A DNA stretch of 62,141 nt from Paenibacillus alkaliterrae (GTDB taxonomy: Bacteria; Bacillota; Bacilli; Paenibacillales; Paenibacillaceae): contig NZ_JAKGAP010000034.1 of NCBI RefSeq assembly GCF_021532375.1, positions 1 to 62,141 of the forward strand, written 5' to 3'. Both the position numbers and the translations under genes were made by a program. Of this stretch, positions 1 through 7,915 are shown piece by piece. Every line of letters starts with the position of its first letter. Positions within the stretch are counted from its first letter, which is position 1. Below the pieces are notes generated by a model. That model worked only from the letters and a program-made list of their open reading frames with translations, was not told the origin of the DNA and made no database searches.

Positions 1-330
1 AAGATTAGATCTATTCAGCACACTTTGGCTCGTATGAACAAAATAGATCTAAAAAGTAGCGCTATAGCTGACGGATACGGCAGAAATGGCCGCAATCGGC
101 GCCAGGCTGACAGAATAGAGCTAAAAATTAGATCTAATCAGCACACTTTGGCTCGTATGAACAAAATAGATCTAAAAAGTAGCGCTATAGCTGGCGGATT
201 CGGTGGAAATGGTCGCAATCGGCGGCAGACTGACAGAATAGATCTAAAGATTAGATCTATTCAGCACACTTTGGCTCGTATGAACAAAATAGATCTAATA
301 ACTAGCTCTAATCAGCACACTGTCAAGGTT
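1..330. repeat. 123-bp tandem repeat, about 2.7 copies, cut by window edge
   Basis: Units begin near positions 1, 124 and 247. Each carries a CAGCACACTTTGGCTCGTAT segment followed by AACAAAATAGATCTAA and a variable GC-richer half (CGCAATCGGCGSCAG). The period is a multiple of three and stop-free, so an open frame runs through it, but no SD precedes its ATG and I do not call it a gene. The AGATCTAAAAAGTAGC core recurs at 42726-42805. From 331 to 517 I see only the open-frame tail and an imperfect CCTCAT/ATGAGG hairpin near 440-475. Confidence 0.85.
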
Positions 331-517
331 CGCTGGAGCGACATGTTACTTTACGAATTATGCCGTCGCGTAATGGCCCGCCGCACGAAGCGGTCTCAGG
401 TGTTCAAAAAGCATAAGAAATAGCCAAAAGATACCCTTTCCTCATCAACCACTCATGCCTTATGATGAATGAGGAATTAGCTTACAAGAGAGATACTGGC
501 ATAGTGGAGTGTAGAGC

Positions 518-1459
518 ATGAATAATAAGTGGTTGAATTACGGCGGGCTGGTGCTGATCGCCGTCGTGTGGGGAGCAAATTTCGGCATTTCGCGGTTAGC
601 GATGGAGTCGTTTAACCCGATTGTATTCTCGATTTTAAGGTTTGGTTTGGCGATCCCCTTTTTCTTTCTGATCCTAAAGCTGACGGAGGGGAGTGTCGGC
701 ATCCCGTGGCGGCTGGTGCCGAAACTGGCGTTAATAGGTCTTGTCGGCGTTACAATGCTGGAAATTATGGTCATGTATTCGATCAAATATACGACGCTGG
801 CCAACGCATCGCTTCTTAATGTAGCGCCATGGCCGATCTTTGCGGCGATATTCGCACCATTATTCACGCGCGAGTCCATTACAATGAGGCTCGTCGTGGG
901 CGGCGGGATATCGATTGTCGGCGTATGTCTCGTCATTCTCGGCGGGGGCGAAAGCTTCAACCTCTCCTCCGAAAATATGCTGGGCAACGCGATGGCTTTC
1001 GCCGTCAGCATCATCGGTCCGCTGTTCAACCTGAGCTCCATGTCGCTCATGAAGCAATATTCGGCGCTGCGGGTCAGCACCTGGACGATTGTGTTCGGCA
1101 CGCTGTTCATGCTGCCTCTGACATTCGGCGGGTGGGGCCAGACGAATTGGGCAGAACTCGGCACTGGGCATTACCTCTCGATCGCATACAATGTTCTCAT
1201 TTGCACGGTTGTAGCCTTTGTCATATGGAACGCCTGCATGTACAAGGTGGGGGCGACGAGGTCCAACTTCTTCCGCTACGCGGTTCCCGCGGCGGCAGTT
1301 GTTGCAGGCTACTTTATGTTCGATGAGCGGATCGCACTGCTCCAAATGTGCGGCGCCGGCTGCATGGCCGCAGGCCTCATCTGGATCTCCATCGAGCGCA
1401 AACGGCCCGACAGCAATGAGCTTCCGATAAGCGCGCCTCCGCAAGGCCAAATCGTATAG
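518..1459 (+). CDS. EamA/DMT-superfamily permease
   Basis: A 313-residue integral membrane protein with about ten hydrophobic segments in two similar halves, the architecture of the drug/metabolite transporter (EamA) superfamily. The N-terminus contains the familiar VVWGANFGISRLA segment of helix 1, and the second half ends with VVAGYFMFDERIALLQ..GAGCMAAGLIWI, typical of the last two helices. It should sit in the cytoplasmic membrane and export a small metabolite; the substrate cannot be told from sequence. The ATG is preceded by a purine-rich stretch (GTGGAGTGTAGAG). It stands alone, with a hairpin terminator just after the stop. Family assignment is firm; function within the family is open. 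Confidence 0.9.
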   Translation: MNNKWLNYGGLVLIAVVWGANFGISRLAMESFNPIVFSILRFGLAIPFFFLILKLTEGSVGIPWRLVPKLALIGLVGVTMLEIMVMYSIKYTTLANASLLNVAPWPIFAAIFAPLFTRESITMRLVVGGGISIVGVCLVILGGGESFNLSSENMLGNAMAFAVSIIGPLFNLSSMSLMKQYSALRVSTWTIVFGTLFMLPLTFGGWGQTNWAELGTGHYLSIAYNVLICTVVAFVIWNACMYKVGATRSNFFRYAVPAAAVVAGYFMFDERIALLQMCGAGCMAAGLIWISIERKRPDSNELPISAPPQGQIV

Positions 1460-1474
1460 CATGGTCGCAGTTGC

Positions 1475-1526
1475 AAGGGTTGCCGAGCAAGGTCAGTATC
1501 GGACGATGTTCGGGCAACCCTTTCTT
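1475..1526 (+). terminator. Rho-independent terminator after the EamA gene
   Basis: The stem AAGGGTTGCC (1475-1484) pairs with GGCAACCCTT (1513-1522), followed by a short T-rich tail. Confidence 0.75.
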
Positions 1527-1563
1527 ATTATGTGGGCAACGTCTCGAGCTGTTAAAGACTTAT

Positions 1564-1599
1564 GGACTATTATCACTCGGATTCACTAGCGGTTCGGTA
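1564..1599 (+). pseudogene. stray 3'-end fragment of the HAD phosphatase gene
   Basis: Positions 1566-1591 match 3415-3440 (inside the truncated HAD gene) at 25 of 26 bases, reading YYHSDSLA in the same sense. The surroundings do not match. It is a copied or left-behind fragment, not an independent gene. The rest of 1600-1729 shows nothing recognisable. Confidence 0.7.
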
Positions 1600-1729
1600 A
1601 GTTATAAAGAAATAAGGCTATCCAAGCGGATGGCCTGTTAATGGTTTAATTTGTTGATTGGAAATTAAAAGCTTTCCAAATTCGTTCTGTTGTCCGACAT
1701 CAATCAAATCTCAACAAGCTCCATTGATT

Positions 1730-2095
1730 TCAAACCATACTTACTAGTTTACTTGGCGCGTCCTCACGCTGCATTGGATCGAAGAGTTGGATAGCAAGTG
1801 CCTTACAAACCTTATCGACCGTATCTAGTTTTACTCCACCAAACCCAGCTTCGATTTGAGAAATCCGTGCTTGTGTTGTATGAGCACGTTTGGCCAACTC
1901 GCTTTGGGTTAAACCGGCCTTTTGCCGATGCACAAGTACCATATTTCCAACAAATACGGCAAAGCTGTCTAAGTACTCTGCTACCGCGGGGTCTTTTCTA
2001 GCTTCTTGCATAAATTCAGCAAAGTCGTGCCCCGGTTTATTACGAGGTCTATCAGTGATTTCAGGTATCGGAAAATCATAATTGTGTTCTGTCAT
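1730..2095 (-). CDS. Xre-family antitoxin, HigA-like
   Basis: A 121-residue protein with a helix-turn-helix around residues 60-105 (QKAGLTQSELAKRAHTTQAR, then ISQIEAG), the Xre/Cro fold used by HigA-type antitoxins. The N-terminal half (RNKPGHDFAEFMQEARKDP) is typical of the partners of Gp49-like toxins. It follows the toxin gene with an ATGA overlap (start 2095, toxin stop at 2092-2094), the toxin-first order of HigBA modules. It should neutralise the toxin and repress the shared promoter. Context and family agree; no DNA-binding site was pinned down. Confidence 0.88.
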   Translation of the reverse strand: MTEHNYDFPIPEITDRPRNKPGHDFAEFMQEARKDPAVAEYLDSFAVFVGNMVLVHRQKAGLTQSELAKRAHTTQARISQIEAGFGGVKLDTVDKVCKALAIQLFDPMQREDAPSKLVSMV

Positions 2096-2574
2096 TTTTG
2101 TTCACTCTCCCCTTCAGATAAGCTAATGTATTTCTTCGGCTCTTTTAGGAAATCGGAGATCAGATTAAATGCTTCATTTCGGATTGCCTTGAATGCTGGA
2201 TCTGTTGTTTGTCCTTTAATAACTGCGCGTATCATAACCAAATAGTTTACACCTTGATTCTGATGTTCTATAAAAACAATCCTGACAGCACTAGGTTCCC
2301 AATTGATTCTAAATTCAAGCAACGGAACAAACCCTACAAGGTCTTTGGCAATTAGAGTTGTATACGGATTACCATCATCACGGGATAATGTGATGCGGTT
2401 TGCTAGAGCATGAGCTACGCCATAATTCTCTAGAGTCTGTAAACCGTTTGTAACTAAGAAAAATACTTGCTTTAAATGCGGGTCATTACTTCCAGCAGTT
2501 TTGAGCGCCTCAAGAAAATCTAAAACTGGCTTCGCTCCGTTAGGATTTGTGTAAAATTCAATTACGTTTTTCAT
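2092..2574 (-). CDS. Gp49-like (HigB-type) toxin
   Basis: A 160-residue protein of the phage-derived Gp49-like / HigB family (RelE superfamily mRNA interferases). It begins with IEFYTNPNGAKPVLDFLEAL, a typical first beta strand and helix of this family, and has a basic, beta-rich middle (LEFRINWEPSAVRIVFIEHQ). Such toxins cleave ribosome-bound mRNA. It heads a two-gene operon with the Xre antitoxin. No SD is visible before ATG 2574, and a TATAAT-like box lies almost on the start codon (2576-2581), so its translation may be weak or leaderless. The length is somewhat above minimal HigB but usual for Gp49-like members. Confidence 0.87.
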   Translation of the reverse strand: MKNVIEFYTNPNGAKPVLDFLEALKTAGSNDPHLKQVFFLVTNGLQTLENYGVAHALANRITLSRDDGNPYTTLIAKDLVGFVPLLEFRINWEPSAVRIVFIEHQNQGVNYLVMIRAVIKGQTTDPAFKAIRNEAFNLISDFLKEPKKYISLSEGESEQK

Positions 2575-2662
2575 TATTATACCACGCGCGATATTTTTTT
2601 ATCAATCGCATTTTTCCTTTCCTAAAATTATGTATGTAAAATTCAATATTTATAATAACATA

Positions 2663-2690
2663 CAAAGAGAGCTATGCCGTGCTGAAATAG
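2663..2690 (+). pseudogene. mtlD 3'-end fragment (stray copy)
   Basis: Positions 2663-2688 match the last codons of the mtlD pseudogene (4401-4426) at 25 of 26 bases, including the run into the stop codon. Flanks differ. It is one of several mtlD fragments in 2.6-6.4 kb. Confidence 0.75.
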
Positions 2691-2796
2691 TGCATTTGTT
2701 GCTATTGAGCTGTATAGCTAGAAAAATGGTAAAATCAGGGATGGAGAGATTTTATCATTTACATTAGAGGCGCACATGGACGATATAACATATCAA

Positions 2797-2930
2797 AATC
2801 GCCTCCCCATAACTACCTCCTCATGTACACTTACTTAACAAAATGCTTCTGCGCTTCATCAATTTGGCTATTCGATGAAGTGGTCTGTGTCAGGCGCTCG
2901 CGGCTGCCAAGCTGTCCTTGAACGACCAGC
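2797..2930 (+). pseudogene. degenerate internal mtlD fragment preceded by a shared repeat block
   Basis: From 2835 to 2930 the sequence aligns with 4079-4176 of the mtlD pseudogene (coding for INKMLLRFTNSRLSDDVVRV and the following residues) with scattered substitutions and small indels. The 38 bases before it (2797-2834) recur at 6282-6319, again directly before an mtlD-like tail. Between 2691 and 2796 I see no gene. Confidence 0.7.
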
Positions 2931-3032
2931 AACTGAAATTTATTTTCAACCGTTTTGGAAGTGTTTGCAATAATTGCGACAATTGCAAAAAATGTAGCAA
3001 CAGCAACGGTTTCCGCTGTTTCACCCAGGCAT

Positions 3033-3494
3033 TAGAACAACCTCGAATATCTGACGCTCATGGAAAGCGAGCAGGTGCGCGAAGGCATTCTAAACTACTT
3101 GGAGCTTGCGAAGGAAGCGGGCCTCAAGATTGGTTTGGCCTCAAGCTCGCACCGCGCATGGATCGACAAATATATGGACCAGCTCGGCATCGCGCATTAT
3201 TTCGAATGCATCCGAACGGCGGATGACGTGGCGAAGGTGAAGCCCGATCCGGAGCTCTACGTGCAGACGCTTGCCGGTCTCGGCGTGAGCGCAAGCGAAG
3301 CGGTAGCGATCGAAGATTCTCCCAACGGAGCCCGGGCTGCAGCCTCCGCAGGCATGGCCTGCATAGTCGTCCCTAATACGATGACGAGGAGCTTGTCGTT
3401 CGACGAGTCCCGCCACTATTATCACTCGGATTCACTGGCGAATATCGATTTTAACCAAATGGCAGCGGGCAAGCTGATAAGCATCTCCCAATAG
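3033..3494 (+). pseudogene. N-terminally truncated HAD phosphatase (beta-phosphoglucomutase-like)
   Basis: The frame opens after a TAG at 3033 and encodes about 150 residues of a HAD hydrolase. Motif II (GLASSSH), the motif III lysine region (VAKVKPDPELY) and motif IV (AIEDSPNGARAA) are intact. The N-terminal DxDGxxxD motif holding the nucleophilic aspartate and the cap are missing, about 70-80 residues compared with the family. No SD fits the internal ATG at 3060. The enzyme would be inactive. It sits just before the mtlD remnant, so both probably belonged to one sugar-alcohol locus. Confidence 0.82.
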
Positions 3495-3509
3495 GTCGTT
3501 CACTGGACG

Positions 3510-4428
3510 ATGAAGGCTGTTCATTTTGGCGCAGGAAATATAGGAAGAGGTTTTATCGGACTTCTTCTGTCCGGTGCGGGCTACGAGGTGACGTTCGTGG
3601 TGACCTCTACACATTATCGCTTGCGAGAATGCCATTGCCGGCAGCTCCCTGTTAAAGAGGCAGATTTATCAGCATTTGGCGGGGGAGTGGCGTGAGAAGG
3701 CGGATTACTACATTGCGTTCCCGGACGCGGCGGTCGATCGGATCGTACCCATTCAGGAGCATGAGGATGTGCTGAAGGTGACGGTAGAGCCGTATTTTGA
3801 ATGGGTGATTGACCGTTCAGCAATGATCGAGGGCCATCGGCAAATTGACGGCGTCAAATATGTGGATGCATTGGAACCTTACATTGAACGAAAGCTATTC
3901 ACCGTTAACACGGGCCACTGCACGGCGGCTTACCATGGCTACCTGGAGGGATGCGATACGATTCAGGACGTCATGAAGGATTCGCGGCTGAAGGCGGAAG
4001 TGCTGAATGTGCTGCTAGAGACGGGAAGTCTGCTCACCTCCAAGTACCATTGGGACGAGAAGAAGCATCGGAAATATATTAACAAAATGCTGCTGCGCTT
4101 CACCAATTCCCGGCTTTCCGATGACGTGGTCCGCGTCGGCCGCTCACCGCTCCGCAAGCTGAGCTTGAATGACCGGCTCGTCAGGCCGGCTCTGCAGGCG
4201 CATCGGCTCGGCATGAATATCCCCCACCTGACCTCGGCGATTGCCGCTGCGCTCCTGTTCGATTACGACAAGGACGAGGAGGCGGTTTTCCTCCAGAACG
4301 CGATTCGCAAAACGGGCATTCACGAGGTCATCACCGACCACATGGGTATCCCCCACAAGCACGCGATCCATCAACAAATCGTAGACAGCTACGCCGCGCT
4401 CAAAGAGAGCTATGCCGCGCTGAAATGA
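3510..4428 (+). pseudogene. mtlD: mannitol-1-phosphate 5-dehydrogenase, internal deletion and frameshift
   Basis: The start [20 protein letters not shown] is the unmistakable MtlD Rossmann motif. After about residue 30 (GYEVTFVV) the frame is lost; the other frame picks up near 3619 with [13 protein letters not shown], which in intact MtlD lies near residue 125, and runs to the stop at 4428. Thus some 90 residues of the NAD-binding domain are gone and the parts are out of frame. The C-terminal domain is otherwise well kept (FTVNTGHCTAAYHGYLEG, FTNSRLSDDVVRVGRSP). The C-terminus carries a small tandem duplication, SYAALKESYAALK. No mannitol transport genes are nearby. Confidence 0.92.
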
Positions 4429-4486
4429 TTAGGCTGACGCCAATATGGAAAAGCTTAATAAAAACCATATATAGGGCGGTATGTAA

Positions 4487-5011
4487 ATGCACTTCGTATA
4501 CAATGCGCTTTTCTTATATGCCGGTATAAAATGGGGAGATTGGAGGAGGTGGCGGGATTATTATCCGACTATCCTATTCTTTATTTGCGGCGACCTGCTC
4601 ATGAACTTTCTCCTTTATAATTATTCGATGTGGACCTATCAAGAAACTTTTTTTGGCGAGCAAATATTACGAAATCATACTTTTATCAGCCTCATGATTA
4701 TGTTTATCGTCTATCCGTCGACGATCTTGATTTATCTTGGCCGATTCCCTCAAGGCAGATGGAAGCAAGCGTTGTGGGTGGCTTTTTGGACTTTATTATA
4801 TTCATCTATGGAATACATCAATCTCCATTACTTGCATTTGATTAAACATCATAACGGCTGGGAAATGTGGTGGTCTGTGTTCTTTAATGTATTTATGTTT
4901 TTAATTATTAAAATCCATTATAAACATCCTCTTCTGGCATGGGGGATATCCATCATTATGATCTTATTTTTGTGGTTCATGTTCGATATACCTATTGAAA
5001 AGCTGAAGTGA
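4487..5011 (+). CDS. CBO0543-family membrane protein (first of a pair)
   Basis: A 174-residue polytopic membrane protein with about five hydrophobic helices and many aromatic residues. Signature-like stretches such as WGDWRRWRDYYPTILFF, VYPSTILIYLGRFP and YSSMEYI resemble the CBO0543 family, common in Bacillaceae and Paenibacillaceae and of unknown function. The ATG at 4487 follows a GGGCGGT stretch. The next gene is a diverged member of the same family about 50 bp on, so the two are probably co-transcribed. I infer an inner-membrane location; the biochemical role is unknown. Confidence 0.75.
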   Translation: MHFVYNALFLYAGIKWGDWRRWRDYYPTILFFICGDLLMNFLLYNYSMWTYQETFFGEQILRNHTFISLMIMFIVYPSTILIYLGRFPQGRWKQALWVAFWTLLYSSMEYINLHYLHLIKHHNGWEMWWSVFFNVFMFLIIKIHYKHPLLAWGISIIMILFLWFMFDIPIEKLK

Positions 5012-5065
5012 CACGAAGCGCCTTGTAGCTTAGGTGCTTTTTATAATTCAATCTAATTTCGGGGT

Positions 5066-5545
5066 GTGAATTGGGTGCTGTTGGAAAGAATGATTGAAAC
5101 AGCCGTTTGGATAATAACGACCATTTTATTAATCGTGTTTGTGCCAAAAAGAAAATGGCATGAGGCCCAGCTTAGCTTCATATTCATGCAAGTTCCATCT
5201 TGTTTATTTGGGCTTCTTGTCGTTGAATACAATTTAATCGAATACCCTGTTCGTTTTTTTGCGAATGCAACGAATTCGAGTTTTACTTTTGAATATTATG
5301 CTTTGCCTGCAATGAGCGTCCTCTACAATTTGTACTTTCCACAAGGGAAATCGTTGTCCAGAAAAATAATGTATGCATTAGCATTCCCTTCCGTTACGAC
5401 ATTCACGGAAGTTATCCTTGAACGTTATACCGATAATATTGAATATGTGCATTGGACATGGTACTTTTCATGGCTCAGTATGCTGCTGGTGCTGCACCTC
5501 TCGTATTTGTACACCAGATGGTTCATGAGGACTGTGAGATGGTGA
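5066..5545 (+). CDS. CBO0543-family membrane protein (second of a pair)
   Basis: A 159-residue membrane protein with about five helices. Features typical of the CBO0543 family are YPVRFFANATNSSFTFEYYA, the LYNLYFPQGKS loop, FTEVILERYTDNIEY and the HWTWYFSW segment. It starts at GTG 5066 close after the upstream paralogue. A bidirectional hairpin terminator (5555-5577) follows. Function is unknown in the family; pairing of two paralogues suggests a hetero-oligomer, which is inference only. Confidence 0.78.
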   Translation: MNWVLLERMIETAVWIITTILLIVFVPKRKWHEAQLSFIFMQVPSCLFGLLVVEYNLIEYPVRFFANATNSSFTFEYYALPAMSVLYNLYFPQGKSLSRKIMYALAFPSVTTFTEVILERYTDNIEYVHWTWYFSWLSMLLVLHLSYLYTRWFMRTVRW

Positions 5546-5554
5546 AAAGGAAAA

Positions 5555-5580
5555 AAGCCGCTCGAATCGAGCGGCTTATT
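5555..5580. terminator. bidirectional terminator between convergent operons
   Basis: AAGCCGCTCG (5555-5564) pairs with CGAGCGGCTT (5568-5577) around a 3-nt loop. On the minus strand a T-run follows the stem, serving the TA operon; the plus side is less T-rich. Confidence 0.85.
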
Positions 5581-5613
5581 CCTTTCACCGAATATCCTCA
5601 GCTATCCGATCGA

Positions 5614-5931
5614 CTACAACAGCCATCCATAATCTTGTCGGCAGTCCACTACATAATCAACAAACACCATGCTATCTTTTATTTGATAAATGAGCAGATA
5701 TCTCTTGCATAATAGCAGCTTCCGATATTTATTAATGGGCAAAGCGGAGTCGGATAACCAGGGGTTCCGATCTGGGAGCCTTTCCAATGATTTAGCAGAA
5801 GCCTTAAAATCATCGATCAGATTTTGTGCGGCCTCTACGCTTACTTGCGCTAAAAATCGAGCATGTGAAACCAGCATTGCACTTGCTTTATCCGAAATAA
5901 TGACGGTATAGCTTCTATTTGCGTTTTCCAT
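5614..5931 (-). CDS. RelE/ParE-family toxin
   Basis: A 105-residue protein with the compact alpha-beta layout of RelE/ParE toxins: an N-terminal beta strand (YTVIISDKASAML), two helices with basic residues (ARFLAQVSVEAAQNLIDDFK, then ASAKSLERLP), a middle KYRKLLLCKRYLLIYQI sheet segment and a C-terminal strand VFVDYVVDCRQDYGWLL, a common ending of this family. It overlaps the antitoxin gene by 17 bp in antitoxin-toxin order. It should act in the cytoplasm either as an mRNA interferase or a gyrase poison; sequence alone does not decide. The frame appears intact. Confidence 0.88.
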   Translation of the reverse strand: MENANRSYTVIISDKASAMLVSHARFLAQVSVEAAQNLIDDFKASAKSLERLPDRNPWLSDSALPINKYRKLLLCKRYLLIYQIKDSMVFVDYVVDCRQDYGWLL

Positions 5932-6199
5932 CTATGACCTCTTTGACGGCTTTCTCCATCATGGAAGCTGCATCAGCAATCGAAACGCCTTGTTTTCCGC
6001 TTAACCTTTCCTCTTCGGCAGCTACCAGGTTTTCTCTCAACCTGAGCATGCTCTCACGTCTTGTGAATGCCGCGATATCCATTACGACCAAATCGCCCTC
6101 GCCGTTTTTTGTAAGATAGACAGGCTCGCCGGTTTCTTTGCACATCTCTGAAATTTCATTGTAATTATTCCTTATTGCCGCTGAAGGTTTAATATACAT
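5915..6199 (-). CDS. Phd/YefM-family antitoxin
   Basis: A 94-residue protein starting MYIKPSAAIRNNYNEISEMC with TGEPVYLTKNGEGDLVVMDI, the hallmark N-terminal fold of Phd/YefM antitoxins that binds DNA as a dimer. The charged C-terminal half (residues 55-94) should wrap the ParE-like toxin. A strong SD (GGGAGGG) precedes ATG 6199. AT-rich inverted repeats just upstream are the likely autoregulatory site. Confidence 0.9.
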   Translation of the reverse strand: MYIKPSAAIRNNYNEISEMCKETGEPVYLTKNGEGDLVVMDIAAFTRRESMLRLRENLVAAEEERLSGKQGVSIADAASMMEKAVKEVIDGKRK

Positions 6200-6204
6200 A
6201 ACCG

Positions 6205-6262
6205 ATCCCTCCCTTAATAGTATTATTATACTCTTATTATGACCTTATTATACTACGCTATC
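6205..6262 (-). promoter_or_regulatory. probable TA promoter and operator
   Basis: Reading on the minus strand, two TATAAT boxes 16 bp apart lie 20-60 bp before the antitoxin ATG. The inner one is part of an inverted repeat AGTAT-N4-ATACT (6219-6232), fitting autorepression by the antitoxin. Confidence 0.5.
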
Positions 6263-6281
6263 CTAAAATGCCGCAACGACT

Positions 6282-6349
6282 AATCGCCTCCCCATAACTA
6301 CCTCCCCATGTACACTTACTTAACAAAATGCTGCTTCTCTTCACCAATC
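6282..6349. repeat. second copy of the 2797-2865 block
   Basis: It shares about 50 near-identical bases with 2797-2850 (CGCCTCCCCATAACTACCTC onward) and ends in an mtlD-like stretch TTAACAAAATGCTGC..CTTCACCAAT. No coding potential remains. Confidence 0.75.
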
Positions 6350-6362
6350 TAAGTTAGTGAAT

Positions 6363-6432
6363 AAATCCAACATAGCGCGCCGAAAGTGGCTTGGGAGCCG
6401 AATGTGGCTCGGGAGCTGAATGTGGCTTGTGA
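6363..6432. repeat. dispersed repeat motif plus an 18-bp tandem triplet
   Basis: AAATCCAACATAGCGCGCC (6363-6381) is related to copies at 42866, 42917 and, inverted, 55598. It runs into three 18-bp units, GCYGAAWGTGGCTYGKGA (6379-6396, 6397-6414, 6415-6432). The remaining 6433-6606 holds the leader of the gdh gene. Confidence 0.75.
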
Positions 6433-6606
6433 TGTTAGATGTCACCCAATTTCCCATCAAATGAAACCTTACATGACAATGGATTAAATCGCATAATATT
6501 TGCACTTTTCTGCGAAAAAATCCTTTTAAAATGGTTTTGGACAAGGTAGAATCAGAAAAGCGGCTTTTCGACGAGTCGAATTTTAGGGTGAAGGAATGAA
6601 CCGGAA

Positions 6607-7866
6607 ATGACAGTTAGTGTAATGGAAGAAACGTTAAATCCGTATCAAATCGCGCAGCAGCAAATCGACGCGGCAGCGGCGTATTTGAATTTGCCGGAGC
6701 ATGTTACTCAAATTTTGAAGCAGCCAAAACGGGTATTGTCGGTAAGCTTCTCCGTTCGTATGGACGATGGCTCGATTCGCGTGTTCGAGGGCTATCGTGC
6801 CCAGCATAACGATGCGATCGGACCGACGAAGGGCGGCATTCGCTTCCATCCGGAAGTGACGCTTGACGAGGTAAAAGCATTGTCGATGTGGATGAGCTTC
6901 AAATGCGGCGTTGTCGGACTCCCGTACGGCGGAGGCAAAGGCGGTGTGATCTGCGATCCGCGCGAGCTCAGCAAGGGCGAGCTGGAACGCGTCAGCCGCG
7001 CATTCATGGAGGCTATCGCTGATTTTGTCGGGCCGGACAAGGATATTCCTGCACCGGACGTATACACGACGCCGCAAATTATGGGCTGGATGATGGATAC
7101 TTACAGCAGACTGAAGGGCGTCAATTCGCCTGGCGTCATTACGGGCAAGCCGCTTATTATCGGCGGTTCGAAGGGGCGCAACGAAGCGACGGCGCAAGGC
7201 TGCGTGTACACGATCCTTGCCGCGCTGAAGGATAGGCAGCTTCCGGTGCAGAACGCGACGGCGGCGGTTCAAGGCTTCGGCAACGCAGGCCGCATTGCGG
7301 CGCGCTTGCTTAGCGAGGCAGGCTGCCGAATCGTAGCCGTAAGCGACTCCAAAGGCGGTATCTATGATCCGAACGGATTGGACATCGAGAGAATCTCCGC
7401 GCTAAAGGATCATTCGTCCATTCGCGAGTATGGCGAGTCCTTCGTTATTTCCAATGCGGCTCTGCTTGAGCTGGATGTAGATATTCTAGTGCCGGCGGCG
7501 CTTGAGAACGTCATCACAGCCGTCAATGCCGATCGCATTAAAGCGAAGATCGTTGCCGAAGCGGCGAACGGCCCGACTACGCCGGAGGCGGATCGGGTGC
7601 TCGCGGCCAAAGGCATCACGGTTATTCCGGACGTACTCGCCAATGCCGGCGGCGTGACGGTGTCTTATTTTGAATGGGTGCAGAACCTCATGAACTACTA
7701 CTGGAGCGAAGCGGAAGTGCTCGGGAAGCTGGAGACGAACATGATTCAATCGTATGTGGCGGTTCGCGATCTTGCGCAAGAGCATAGCACCGACCTGCGT
7801 ACGGCCGCTTATATGATTTCCATTAAACGAATTGCAGCGGCTATGGAAGCGAGAGGCTGGATTTAA
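6607..7866 (+). CDS. glutamate dehydrogenase (Glu/Leu/Phe/Val dehydrogenase family)
   Basis: A 419-residue protein matching NAD(P)-dependent glutamate dehydrogenases of the GdhA/RocG/GudB type in length and motifs. The glutamate-binding and catalytic segments are seen as GPTKGGIRFHPEVTLDEVKA and LPYGGGKGGVICDP (catalytic lysine), with the following aspartate in PAPDVYT. The Rossmann motif is VQGFGNAGRIAARLL. It interconverts 2-oxoglutarate plus ammonia and glutamate in the cytoplasm. ATG 6607 has a GAAGGA SD about ten bases upstream; a second in-frame ATG lies at 6622. The next gene, Ddh, begins 49 bp on and is probably in the same transcript. Substrate (Glu rather than Leu/Val) is inferred. 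Confidence 0.93.
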   Translation: MTVSVMEETLNPYQIAQQQIDAAAAYLNLPEHVTQILKQPKRVLSVSFSVRMDDGSIRVFEGYRAQHNDAIGPTKGGIRFHPEVTLDEVKALSMWMSFKCGVVGLPYGGGKGGVICDPRELSKGELERVSRAFMEAIADFVGPDKDIPAPDVYTTPQIMGWMMDTYSRLKGVNSPGVITGKPLIIGGSKGRNEATAQGCVYTILAALKDRQLPVQNATAAVQGFGNAGRIAARLLSEAGCRIVAVSDSKGGIYDPNGLDIERISALKDHSSIREYGESFVISNAALLELDVDILVPAALENVITAVNADRIKAKIVAEAANGPTTPEADRVLAAKGITVIPDVLANAGGVTVSYFEWVQNLMNYYWSEAEVLGKLETNMIQSYVAVRDLAQEHSTDLRTAAYMISIKRIAAAMEARGWI

Positions 7867-7915
7867 GCGATTCATTCGCAAGTCTAAAAATATATTCCGA
7901 AAAGGTGGCAGCATC

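Noticed and set aside
1..330. CRISPR-like array
   Set aside because: Units are 123 bp and conserved throughout; there are no short repeats alternating with unique spacers.
25..423. 132-codon open frame across the tandem repeats
   Set aside because: No SD, the frame is open only because the 123-bp unit is a multiple of three, and the product is a simple repeat.
860..1462. 200-codon frame antisense to the EamA gene
   Set aside because: It is a shadow of a well-supported gene in GC-rich DNA; no SD or homology.
2576..2605. TTGATA-18-TATAAT promoter for the HigBA pair
   Set aside because: The -10 box is one base from the start codon, so a transcript from it would begin inside the gene; kept only as a remark.
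2918..3226. 102-codon frame before the HAD remnant
   Set aside because: It runs out of frame through the HAD fragment and resembles nothing.
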